Below are positions 25,007-32,614 of a DNA stretch of 64,000 bases, in pieces. Below the pieces are notes generated by a model. That model had not been told where the DNA came from, did not search any database, and was given only the letters and a program-made list of their open reading frames with translations. The stretch covers positions 1 through 64,000 of the forward strand of contig CALRZN010000002.1 in assembly GCA_943372645.1 (NCBI GenBank), given 5' to 3'. Each line of letters opens with the position of its first letter. The first letter of the stretch is position 1. The translations under genes and the position numbers were made by a program. This stretch comes from VBWE01 sp943372645. Lineage in GTDB: Bacteria; Bacteroidota; Bacteroidia; Palsa-965.

Positions 25007-25636
25007 TTACAGGTTTTCAGGGTTCGTAAACCTGTTTTTTATGCGCAGGTCTTCCCATTTTCTTGCTACCTGTAAACCAAAAAACAAAACGCCAACCATA
25101 AATAACCGGAAGACACTGGATAGTATCATATATCCGAAATGCTCTGATTTGTACAAGAGATAGCCCGTGAGTATGGTGTGAATCGGGTACAGCACAATCG
25201 CAAACAGCAGGCATTTTGTCGGATGCTGTTTTGCGAGAATAAAAAAGGCCAGAAATGAAGCGCCGATAACCAGTTCAAGCAGACCGGCAAACAGACCGAT
25301 GTATCCGTATGAGACAAAGGTAAAAAGCATCGAAAGCAGGTTCAGTATCGAAATCGTAAGCAGTACAGCACGCACCACATTAAAACTGCGGTTGATGTCT
25401 GTAAGCTGTGATTTTTCCCTGCGTTTTGAAATAATAAAGTTTCGTTGTTCCTGTTCAGTGCCCCGCATCGGGAAATTACATGCAGGACAATAAATCGCCT
25501 GCTCCGTGATCCCGGGAAACTTACAGTAGTAACAGGATGAATAATCGGTAATGTGAATTTTTATCCCGGGACGTTTTCGGGAATCACGCTTCACTTTACT
25601 TTTATTTGTAGCATTCATTGCGGTTACAATTGGCAA
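25007..25636 (-). CDS. Membrane protein with N-terminal zinc ribbon
   Basis: A 209-residue protein. A zinc-ribbon-like pair CYYCKFPGITEQAIYCPACNFP lies at about 35-57, followed by a charged linker and four membrane helices (about 85-110, 115-140, 150-165, 170-190). A shorter start at residue 7 (MNATNK) is possible. It follows the large lamin-tail gene by only 9 nt, so it is probably in the same transcript. I do not recognise a specific family. The zinc ribbon suggests a cytoplasmic sensor or interaction part attached to the membrane. Confidence 0.65.
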   Translation of the reverse strand: MPIVTAMNATNKSKVKRDSRKRPGIKIHITDYSSCYYCKFPGITEQAIYCPACNFPMRGTEQEQRNFIISKRREKSQLTDINRSFNVVRAVLLTISILNLLSMLFTFVSYGYIGLFAGLLELVIGASFLAFFILAKQHPTKCLLFAIVLYPIHTILTGYLLYKSEHFGYMILSSVFRLFMVGVLFFGLQVARKWEDLRIKNRFTNPENL

Positions 25637-25645
25637 TTCCCTGCC

Positions 25646-28600
25646 TTACATCCTCCCCGCCACCACACACTGCCGCTTGTACTTTTTCAGCTGGCCGGCG
25701 GTGTTGAACGCTTCGAAGTAAATGACATAAATGCCGAGGCGTGCACGGTCGCGGTCGTCGGTGATGCCGTCCCAGGCGAAGGCGCCTTTTTCGGTGCCAA
25801 GCAGTTCGTTCTGCACCAGCGTGCGCACTAAGCGGCCGCGTGCATCGTAAATGCGCACGTTGGCAACGTAACCCGGTTCACCAAACTGGTAGTTGATGTT
25901 TACCACATCATCCAGTCCGTCGTTGTCAGGCGAAAATACTTCGTCGGCAACTGTTACTGCATTGTCGTCGCCGGTACCCTGGCTGAACTGCGAATTTTTA
26001 TATCCCGGCGTTCCGTAACCGGCCTGTTCTGCGGCCGAATGCCAGTTGGTGGCATCCTGTGTGGTGCGGTCATAATCAAGCCGCTCCAGCGATACGCCTT
26101 TCGTAATTTGCAGCAGCGGGAAATGCCACGCGCTGTTGTACACGAGTTTGTCAATAATCGTAAATGCCGTGTCGGTAAGCACCACCACATCGCCGTCAAT
26201 GTTCATGGACGGAATATTGTCCATGTCTAAAAACGCTCCCGGATTTGTAGTTGTGTATTGTGTTTTCACCACATCACCGTCTTCGCTCAGCAGCAGGTAC
26301 TCGCCGGGAAACAGCAGGTACCCTTTCGGGGCAATTACGTTTATTTCCTGGAACACATTGGCCAGCGTATCCTGCGTGCACAAGGTCAGTTTCGAAAGAT
26401 CAATTACTTTGTTCGAGCGGTTGTAAATTTCCACGTAATCGGTTCCGCCGTCGAGCGGATCGGGCAGCACTTCGTTTATCACCACATCATTTGCACTCAC
26501 CGCCTGCGGCAATGCAAAACGCGCCGTGTTGTTGGTGTTCATGCTGTTGCCGGCACAATCGCTCAGCAAGTTGTTTGCAGTAAGCGTGTAGGTAATACCG
26601 GCGGCAATGGTTCCGGGCAGGCGCAGTTTTACCGTCATAAAATCAGGCCCTTCGGGAATGGCTGCGAGGGGCTGGCCCATGCTGTTGTCAATGTTGTATG
26701 CAGTGATGTTTGCAAGACTCGTGCTGTCCAGCGGTTCACTGAACCAGGCGCGGATCGTATCCGCGGTTACGATTGTGACACGCTGCAGTTGCGGCGCATT
26801 CACATCCGGGTTCGAAGCCAGCACCGAATTGCGTTTGCCGGGTGTTCCGCCTACCGGGTTTACCGATGCGCGCCAGTTGCTCATGCCTGCGCAGGGATTC
26901 TGCGGATCAATCATTTCCAGCGACCAGCCGCCGTTTTCTTTGGCTGCATCCTGGTACCAGCTGTCGGTGTACGATAGCGAATGTACAGCCAGTCCCTGCG
27001 GGGTGCGCAGCGTTATGGATGCGCCGGTATTGGTAAGCGCCTGGAAACTGGTTACGCCGAGCACATTGAGCCCGGTATAAAGCGGCGCGCTGGTGAGCGT
27101 GGTGAGTACAACAAATGTATCAGGCAATAAAATAAACGGCGGCAGTACACGCGTGGTAGTCCCGATGGTAATTTTCCAGCCGTCGAGTTGCAATGCATAC
27201 GAGGTGGTGTTGTGCAGTTCCAGGTATTCTTCGTTCGGCAGTGCAACAGGCGGATCGGGATCGCACATGATTTCGCTGATCACCACATCATACTGTTTCA
27301 CGATGTAAAATGAAAACTGGCCGGAGGTTGGCGAAGCCGGGTTGCCCGCACAATCGCCGAGGTTTGAAAAACTGATGGTGTACGTGGTCTGATCCTGCAG
27401 GGCTGTGCCCAACGTGAAGTACACACACTGCAGTGAAGCCGTATCATAACTCAAAGCGATGGGCGTACCGATGCCGTTACTGATGGTGTAATTGGCCAGC
27501 TGATTGATTACGGTGGAGTTAATGCCTTCGTTGAAACAAAGTGTTACGTGTGTTGAATCTGTGGCGTACACCGCGGTAAGCACCGGCCCGGTAACATCCG
27601 GCGAATTATTGTACACGCTGTTCTGTGTTCCCGGTGTGCCGCCCGCCGCGTTGTTGGATGCAATCCAGTTGCCGCCGCCCGGACAACCGCCGCCCGCATT
27701 CGGATTGATGAGTTCCAGCGTCCAGCCGCCATCGTCTTTGATCGCGTCCTGGTACCAGGTATCGCTGTAGCTTACGGAATCAATAATGGTATTCGATGCA
27801 TCGCGCAGCACGAGGTTATCGCCCGCATTGTTCAGCGAAGGAAACGAACCCAGCCCCAGTACCGGCCCGAACGGCGAAAACAATTGTGTATCGGCGTTCG
27901 CACAAAGAATAAGATACTGCCCGCCACCGATTACAACGGAACCTAATGTGGCCGTGGAACTGCCGTCGGTAAACATCCAGCCGGTGAGGCTAAAGTTGTT
28001 TGTGGTTTTGTTGTACAGTTCAATAAACTCCGTATTCGGCAGCGCCACCACCGGCGACGGATCCGCCATAATTTCGTTGATGAGCACATCGCGGTACGTT
28101 GCAGCCACCACCGCAAACCAGGTAAAGTTCGCGGTTGCCGTTGTAATTGCATTCGCACTGTTGTCCTGCACACCGGTTACGGTAAGCGTGTTCTGCAATG
28201 CGCTGGTAAACGGTGTTGCAAACGTAAGATGAACGAGTGCCGTATTGCTGCCATCGCGCACCGCTGCCGACGGATTGCCGATACTGTTGTTTACGGAATA
28301 GTTGGTAAGCGTTTGCGCCGAAGTAAGCTCAACGCTTTCGTTGAACAGCACGTCCAGCTGCGTGTTTGAAACCGGTGTGGCCGAAACCAGCGAGGGAGCA
28401 GTTACATCCACAATGATCGGTCCCACATACACATCATCGTAAAAAAACTTGGTGATGTTGGAAACGGTGTATTTGCTGAACACACCGAAATAGTTGCAGG
28501 TGGTGAAGGTTGTATTGGTTACGCTGCCTTCCGGCAAAAAGTTGGTTCCTCCCAGGGTGTCGGAATAAACATTCCATAAACCGGCAGCCGTGCGGGTTAC

Positions 28601-29068
28601 GCGAACACGCAGTGTGTTGGTGGATGCGGCGCAGTGGCCGTTCACGCCGTCAATAATTTTATTGTGTGTGGTGCCATTCTGCTCCCATAAATCCACACTG
28701 TCAAACGAACCGTTTTCGCCGAGGCGGATGTAATAGCCGTTTACCGGTCCTTCGAGGTTGGCCACATCCGACACGAGGTAAATACGCGCATTGTTATTAT
28801 CCGAAGGCGCAAAAGTCATTTTAATCCAGAACTGCCACTCCGCGTTATTGATAAACGGGCTTCCGATGGAAAGCGATGAGGTGTCGGCAACGGTGCCGTT
28901 GAGCTGGAGCTGGAAGCTGGGATTTACAATATAATCTGCATTGTCGCCCGACCAGGTGGGGTTGGCAGTAAAATCACCGTCTGAAAATGCGTCGGTAATC
29001 TGCGCGGTTGATGGCAGGGCGGCACAAATGAAAAATAATGCCAGTAGTTTTTTTATCACGGGTTTCAC
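25646..29068 (-). CDS. Large secreted lamin-tail-domain protein with T9SS-type C-terminus
   Basis: A 1140-residue secreted protein. The signal peptide is MKPVIKKLLALFFICAALPSTAQ. After a sugar-binding-like beta-sandwich N-terminus (about 25-215), three lamin-tail domains start at VLINEIMADPSPVVALPNTEFIELYN, VISEIMCDPDPPVALPNEEYLELHN and VINEVLPDPLDGGTDYVEIYN. Big-like domains such as VLFNESVELTSAQTLTNYSV lie between them. The last about 90 residues, FSPDNDGLDDVVNINYQF...GIYVIYFEAFNTAGQLKKYKR, are a gliding-motility-associated/T9SS type B-like domain that directs export. It is probably displayed or released; the binding target is unknown. A -7-like TATCTTTA box lies at 29087-29094. Confidence 0.88.
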   Translation of the reverse strand: MKPVIKKLLALFFICAALPSTAQITDAFSDGDFTANPTWSGDNADYIVNPSFQLQLNGTVADTSSLSIGSPFINNAEWQFWIKMTFAPSDNNNARIYLVSDVANLEGPVNGYYIRLGENGSFDSVDLWEQNGTTHNKIIDGVNGHCAASTNTLRVRVTRTAAGLWNVYSDTLGGTNFLPEGSVTNTTFTTCNYFGVFSKYTVSNITKFFYDDVYVGPIIVDVTAPSLVSATPVSNTQLDVLFNESVELTSAQTLTNYSVNNSIGNPSAAVRDGSNTALVHLTFATPFTSALQNTLTVTGVQDNSANAITTATANFTWFAVVAATYRDVLINEIMADPSPVVALPNTEFIELYNKTTNNFSLTGWMFTDGSSTATLGSVVIGGGQYLILCANADTQLFSPFGPVLGLGSFPSLNNAGDNLVLRDASNTIIDSVSYSDTWYQDAIKDDGGWTLELINPNAGGGCPGGGNWIASNNAAGGTPGTQNSVYNNSPDVTGPVLTAVYATDSTHVTLCFNEGINSTVINQLANYTISNGIGTPIALSYDTASLQCVYFTLGTALQDQTTYTISFSNLGDCAGNPASPTSGQFSFYIVKQYDVVISEIMCDPDPPVALPNEEYLELHNTTSYALQLDGWKITIGTTTRVLPPFILLPDTFVVLTTLTSAPLYTGLNVLGVTSFQALTNTGASITLRTPQGLAVHSLSYTDSWYQDAAKENGGWSLEMIDPQNPCAGMSNWRASVNPVGGTPGKRNSVLASNPDVNAPQLQRVTIVTADTIRAWFSEPLDSTSLANITAYNIDNSMGQPLAAIPEGPDFMTVKLRLPGTIAAGITYTLTANNLLSDCAGNSMNTNNTARFALPQAVSANDVVINEVLPDPLDGGTDYVEIYNRSNKVIDLSKLTLCTQDTLANVFQEINVIAPKGYLLFPGEYLLLSEDGDVVKTQYTTTNPGAFLDMDNIPSMNIDGDVVVLTDTAFTIIDKLVYNSAWHFPLLQITKGVSLERLDYDRTTQDATNWHSAAEQAGYGTPGYKNSQFSQGTGDDNAVTVADEVFSPDNDGLDDVVNINYQFGEPGYVANVRIYDARGRLVRTLVQNELLGTEKGAFAWDGITDDRDRARLGIYVIYFEAFNTAGQLKKYKRQCVVAGRM

Positions 29069-29180
29069 CGGTTTGCGTGAAGGGTAAAGATAAAATTTTT
29101 AGCCTTAAAAACCTGATTTGCGGGGTTAACTTTACCGGGTATTTTCATTATCCCTTTTTAGTGTGAATCAAAAAAATCTG

Positions 29181-29188
29181 CATCTTTG
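29181..29188 (+). promoter_or_regulatory. -7-like box CATCTTTG of the asd leader
   Basis: One base from TAnnTTTG. A start about 6 nt downstream would place the 5' end near 29194, 20 nt before the ATG of the Lys-rich leader peptide. Confidence 0.4.
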
Positions 29189-29214
29189 TTCCCGCTATGC
29201 AAATGCACAATGGT

Positions 29215-29247
29215 ATGAAACGCAAACAGAAGAAACCGCTCCGCTGA
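29215..29247 (+). CDS. Putative Lys-rich leader peptide of asd
   Basis: An ORF of 10 codons reading MKRKQKKPLR, with Lys codons at 29218, 29224, 29230 and 29233 and a TGA at 29245-29247. In-frame upstream ATGs at 29197 and 29203 could lengthen it to 16 residues. It lies between a -7-like box and an attenuator-like pair of hairpins, upstream of asd, a gene of the lysine/threonine/methionine branch. A ribosome ending at the TGA would cover the antiterminator strand; one stalled on Lys codons would not. This is inferred from the sequence, with no expression data. Confidence 0.5.
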   Translation: MKRKQKKPLR

Positions 29248-29322
29248 GGAAAGGCCACTGTCTGCGTTTTATCTGAAAACATAATCACAGCGCCTTTCCC
29301 GAACCGGAAAGGCGTTTTTTTT
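29248..29322 (+). promoter_or_regulatory. Attenuator: antiterminator/terminator switch before asd
   Basis: Terminator: CGCCTTTCC (29291-29299) and GGAAAGGCG (29306-29314) form 9 bp, followed by eight T. Antiterminator: GGAAAGGC (29248-29255) and CTGT (29258-29261) pair with ACAG (29287-29290) and the same GCCTTTCC (29292-29299). The two exclude each other. A third pairing, AAACGCA (29218-29224) with TGCGTTT (29263-29269), would block the antiterminator. Together with the Lys-rich mini-ORF this has the plan of a classical amino-acid attenuator. Confidence 0.6.
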
Positions 29323-29390
29323 GAATTGAAAAATGTTGCGTGCTTAGTGCGTCCTTGTTCATGCTGAGGGCAGGAAGAGCGTTCCGATGA

Positions 29391-29435
29391 GCATTGAACA
29401 TTGAAAATTGATTATTGAAAATTCGTTTAACCGGA
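29391..29435. repeat. ACATTGAA-type repeat before asd
   Basis: Units GCATTGAAC, ATTGAAAATTG and TTATTGAAAATTCG lie between the attenuator and the asd start. They are similar to the hairpin arm at 23935-23960. Only one arm is present. Confidence 0.45.
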
Positions 29436-29445
29436 AAAAGATCAT

Positions 29446-30438
29446 ATGAAAATTGCCGTCGTTGGTGCTACCGGATTGGTAGGAACAAAAATGCTGGAAG
29501 TGCTTGCCGAGCGCAACTTCCCCGTAACCGAACTCATCCCGGTTGCTTCTGAACGCTCCATCGGAACAACAGTTACCTTTAAAGGAAAACAATACGCCGT
29601 GGTGGGTGCGGCCTCCGCCATTGCCATGCAGCCGGATATCGCGCTGTTCTCGGCAGGCGGAAGTACCTCGCTGGAATGGGCTCCGAAATTTGCCGCGGCC
29701 GGTATCACTGTTATTGATAACTCGTCGGCCTGGCGCATGGATCCGGATAAAAAACTGGTCGTGCCCGAAGTAAACGCACACGTGCTGCTCGAAACCGACA
29801 AAATTATCGCCAACCCGAACTGCTCCACCATACAGCTTGTGGTGGCCCTGCAGCCGCTGCATAAAAAATACAGCATCAAACGCATCGTGGTTTCTACGTA
29901 CCAGTCGGTAACCGGCACCGGTAAAAAAGCGGTTGACCAGTTGATGAATGAACGCAGCGGTGTAACCGGCGAAATGGCGTATGCCTACCCGATTGATATG
30001 AATGCCATTCCGCACATTGATGTGTTTCTCGACAACGGCTACACCAAAGAGGAAATGAAGATGGTAAACGAAACCAAAAAAATTATGGGCGACGATACCA
30101 TCCGTTTAACCTCCACCACGGTGCGTATCCCGGTAATGGGCGGACACTCCGAAGCGGTGAACGTAGAATTTGAAAACGAATACGACCTGGATGAAGTGCG
30201 CGCCCTGCTGGCTGCCGCACCTGGCGTGAAAGTGATTGATGATGTGAAAAACCTGCAGTATCCCATGCCGCTCATCCACGCGCACAACAGCGATTTTGTT
30301 TTTGTAGGCCGCCTGCGCCGCGATGAAACACAGCCGAAAACATTAAACATGTGGATTGTTTCGGATAACCTGCGCAAAGGTGCTGCCACCAACGCGGTGC
30401 AGATTGCAGAATACCTGGTAAACGAAAAGCTGGTGTAA
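29446..30438 (+). CDS. asd: Aspartate-semialdehyde dehydrogenase
   Basis: A 330-residue NADPH-dependent enzyme that makes aspartate semialdehyde from aspartyl phosphate, the shared step of lysine, threonine and methionine (and diaminopimelate) synthesis. KIAVVGATGLVGTKMLEVL is the Rossmann motif. NPNCSTIQ holds the catalytic Cys126, and GGHSEAVNVEFE holds His234. The length is normal. It is preceded by a probable attenuator with a Lys-rich leader peptide, and it converges with lspA (stop codons 2 nt apart), so it is monocistronic. Confidence 0.95.
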   Translation: MKIAVVGATGLVGTKMLEVLAERNFPVTELIPVASERSIGTTVTFKGKQYAVVGAASAIAMQPDIALFSAGGSTSLEWAPKFAAAGITVIDNSSAWRMDPDKKLVVPEVNAHVLLETDKIIANPNCSTIQLVVALQPLHKKYSIKRIVVSTYQSVTGTGKKAVDQLMNERSGVTGEMAYAYPIDMNAIPHIDVFLDNGYTKEEMKMVNETKKIMGDDTIRLTSTTVRIPVMGGHSEAVNVEFENEYDLDEVRALLAAAPGVKVIDDVKNLQYPMPLIHAHNSDFVFVGRLRRDETQPKTLNMWIVSDNLRKGAATNAVQIAEYLVNEKLV

Positions 30439-30440
30439 TT

Positions 30441-31166
30441 TTAAACCGCGGGCGGCGTTTCGGGCGCAGCAGTTATTTCTTCTGCGGCCGGGGCGGTGTC
30501 GTCCGTTCCCGATCCGTTTTCTTCATCTCCGTCTTCTTTTTTCGGGTTGCGGCGCTCCGCGAAAAAATTCTGGATGAGCATGTACACAATCAGCATGGCG
30601 CCTACCGAAATGGAAGCATCTGCGATGTTGAACACCGGGCTGAAAAACGTAAAGTTTTCCGTTTCAATGATGGGGAAATAGAGCATATCCACCACGCTGC
30701 CATGCAGCAACGACGCATAACCTTCGCCGTTGAGTTGTGAAACGCCGTAATAATGATTCAGTCCGCCGTCAGCCGCAAGCGTTGTGCCGCTGTCAAACAT
30801 CAATCCATAAAACCAGCAGTCGATGATGTTGCCGAGTGCGCCTGCAAACACGAGCGCGAGGCAGATGCGTACCAGGCGTGTTGATCCTTTGCGGATGAGC
30901 CCGACACCGTACCAGCCGATGGCCGCAACGGCCAGTACACGGAATACGCTCAGGATAATTTTACCCCAGTCGCCGCCCAGGTCGAAGCCAAAGGCCATGC
31001 CCGTATTTTCGGTGAAATGGATGCGGAACCAGCCCTCGTCTTCGGCACCGAAAATGGTTTTTTCCGTGCCGAGTTCCATGTGTGTTTTTACATAAATTTT
31101 CAGCCACTGATCGGCAATAAGGATCAGCAGGATGAGTGCAATAACAAAGAGGAGCTGCTTTTTCAC
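30441..31166 (-). CDS. lspA: Lipoprotein signal peptidase II
   Basis: A 241-residue inner-membrane aspartyl protease that cleaves prolipoproteins. The start is GTG at 31164-31166. IADQWLKIYVK at the first helix, ENTGMAFGF, GNIIDCWFYG and FNIADASISVG carry the catalytic aspartates. It is about 75 residues longer than the enterobacterial enzyme: an extra loop LAADGGLNHYYGVSQLNGEG before the second motif, and an acidic tail rich in Glu, Pro and Ala. It follows dksA and ileS; the ileS-lspA neighbourhood is common in bacteria. A terminator sits just upstream, so it needs its own promoter (TATTTTCG-like box near 31175). Confidence 0.92.
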   Translation of the reverse strand: MKKQLLFVIALILLILIADQWLKIYVKTHMELGTEKTIFGAEDEGWFRIHFTENTGMAFGFDLGGDWGKIILSVFRVLAVAAIGWYGVGLIRKGSTRLVRICLALVFAGALGNIIDCWFYGLMFDSGTTLAADGGLNHYYGVSQLNGEGYASLLHGSVVDMLYFPIIETENFTFFSPVFNIADASISVGAMLIVYMLIQNFFAERRNPKKEDGDEENGSGTDDTAPAAEEITAAPETPPAV

Positions 31167-31183
31167 GGTGCGAAAATACGGAT

Positions 31184-31216
31184 AAAAAAACTACGGCGGT
31201 GTGTACACCGCCGTAG
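31184..31216 (-). terminator. Terminator between dksA and lspA
   Basis: CTACGGCGGTGT/ACACCGCCGTAG form a perfect 12-bp stem (31191-31216), with seven T after it on the minus strand. It ends the H1-like/dksA transcript 27 nt past the dksA stop. Confidence 0.85.
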
Positions 31217-31242
31217 GATATTCTTCAGATTAACACATTTTA

Positions 31243-31995
31243 TTACTTGTACTGACCGAGTTTCGCGTCAATGCTTAACGTAGCGTGTGGTACGCTGCGC
31301 AGGCGCTCTTTCGGGATCAGTTTACCGGTAACGCGGCAGATGCCGTATGTTTTGTTCTGGATACGGATCAGTGCGTTTTTCAGGTTCTGAATGTATTTCT
31401 CCTGGCGGGCGGCGAGGTGTGCGGTTTCTTCTTTCGAAAGCACATCGGAACCGTCTTCCAGCAGTTTAAACGTAGGCGAAGTGTCATCGGTACCGTGATC
31501 GTCTTTGTGCGAAAGCGTGGCTTTCAGCAGTTCGTAATCGCGTGATGCTTCTTCGAGTTTTTTGTTGATCAGCGTTTTGAATTCCTGCAATTCTTCATCG
31601 GAGTACCGCGAGCGGTTATCTTCCGGGGCAGCATTGGCAGGTTTTGCAACAGTTTTAGTTCCAGTAACAGGCGCAGCGGGCTTTTTCATACTCACATTCG
31701 GATTATTTACAACAACACTTTTCTTTACAGGAGGCGCCGGCTTTTGGGCAGGAGCCTTTGCAGGCGCTGCCTTTTTAACGGGGGCTGGTTTGGCAGGTTT
31801 CGCGGCCTTTTTGGGGGCCGGTTTGGCTTTGGGAGCGGGCTTTTTGGCCACCGGTTTTTTAGGAGCCGGTTTGGCCGCAGGCTTTTTGCCTCCCTTGGCT
31901 GCTGCTTTAGCAGGTTTTGCCGTTTTTTTCGGAGCAGGCGCTTTCTTGGCTGCTGCCTTTGCAGGCTTGGCAGGCGCTTTTTTGGATTTAGCCAT
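31243..31995 (-). CDS. DksA/TraR-type regulator with H1-like N-terminal extension
   Basis: A 250-residue protein. Residues 1-about 125 are a basic Lys/Ala/Pro tail (repeats of AAKKAPAPKK type), like histone H1 tails. About 130-250 is a DksA/TraR domain: a coiled coil (LQEFKTLINKKLEEASRDYELLKA and LAARQEKYIQNLKNALIRIQNKTYG) followed by GICRVTGKLIPKERLRSVPHAT. The zinc finger keeps one Cys; the others are replaced, as I recall from Bacteroidota relatives. The DksA part would act at the RNA polymerase secondary channel and the tail would add nucleic-acid binding. It lies between a second tail-only gene and lspA. Confidence 0.85.
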   Translation of the reverse strand: MAKSKKAPAKPAKAAAKKAPAPKKTAKPAKAAAKGGKKPAAKPAPKKPVAKKPAPKAKPAPKKAAKPAKPAPVKKAAPAKAPAQKPAPPVKKSVVVNNPNVSMKKPAAPVTGTKTVAKPANAAPEDNRSRYSDEELQEFKTLINKKLEEASRDYELLKATLSHKDDHGTDDTSPTFKLLEDGSDVLSKEETAHLAARQEKYIQNLKNALIRIQNKTYGICRVTGKLIPKERLRSVPHATLSIDAKLGQYK

Positions 31996-32015
31996 AATTT
32001 AAAATCGAGAATCGG

Positions 32016-32600
32016 TTAAAAATGGTCGAAGGCACCACCTGTTTCGGTACCGTTGTCGTCGCCGTCGTCACCGAGATCGGAAGAGATATCATCGCTCATG
32101 TCCATATCGAGCGAAGCATCGTTCATATCGTCCATCGGTTCAGCAGCGGGCATCATCGGCTCGGCAGGAGCTGCAGGCGCTTTCGGCTTGGCCACCGGTT
32201 TCGGTTTGGCGGGCGCCTTCGGCTTGGCTACTGGTTTTGGCTTGGCCGGGGCGGCGGCTTTCGGCTTGGCTACCGGTTTCGGCGCTGCGGGCTTTTTCGG
32301 AGCTGCTTTTTTAGGAGCTGCCTTCGGGGCGGCTTTCTTTGTGGCGGGCTTCGGAGCGGCCTTTTTTACTGCCTTTTTCGGGGCGGCTTTCTTGGCAGCT
32401 TTTTTAGGAGCGGCTTTTTTCGCGGCCTTTTTCGGGGCGGCCTTTTTGGCAGCTTTTTTAGGAGCGGCTTTTTTCGCGGCTTTTTTAGGCGCTGCTTTTT
32501 TTGCTGCTTTCTTTTTAGCTGGTTTTGCTGCTTTTTTTGCTGCCGCTTTCTTGGCAGGCTTTGCCGCTTTCTTTGCCGCTTTTTTTGCCTTTTTTGCCAT
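32016..32600 (-). CDS. Histone H1-like Lys/Ala/Pro-repeat protein with acidic tail
   Basis: A 194-residue protein. About 1-140 is a repeat of KKAAPKKAAKKAAPKKA type, with Lys and Ala in nearly every position, then KPVAKPKAP repeats. The last about 45 residues are acidic (MDDMNDASLDMDMSDD, GDDGDDNGTETG). H1-like AlaLysPro proteins condense DNA or bind nucleic acids; the acidic end could tune this or fold back on the basic part. The coding DNA is a string of near-identical 24- to 30-bp units, so expansion or contraction by recombination is likely. It lies 15 nt after ileS and 20 nt before the dksA-type gene, on the same strand. Confidence 0.8.
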   Translation of the reverse strand: MAKKAKKAAKKAAKPAKKAAAKKAAKPAKKKAAKKAAPKKAAKKAAPKKAAKKAAPKKAAKKAAPKKAAKKAAPKKAVKKAAPKPATKKAAPKAAPKKAAPKKPAAPKPVAKPKAAAPAKPKPVAKPKAPAKPKPVAKPKAPAAPAEPMMPAAEPMDDMNDASLDMDMSDDISSDLGDDGDDNGTETGGAFDHF

Positions 32601-32614
32601 GATCAGGTGGTCTT

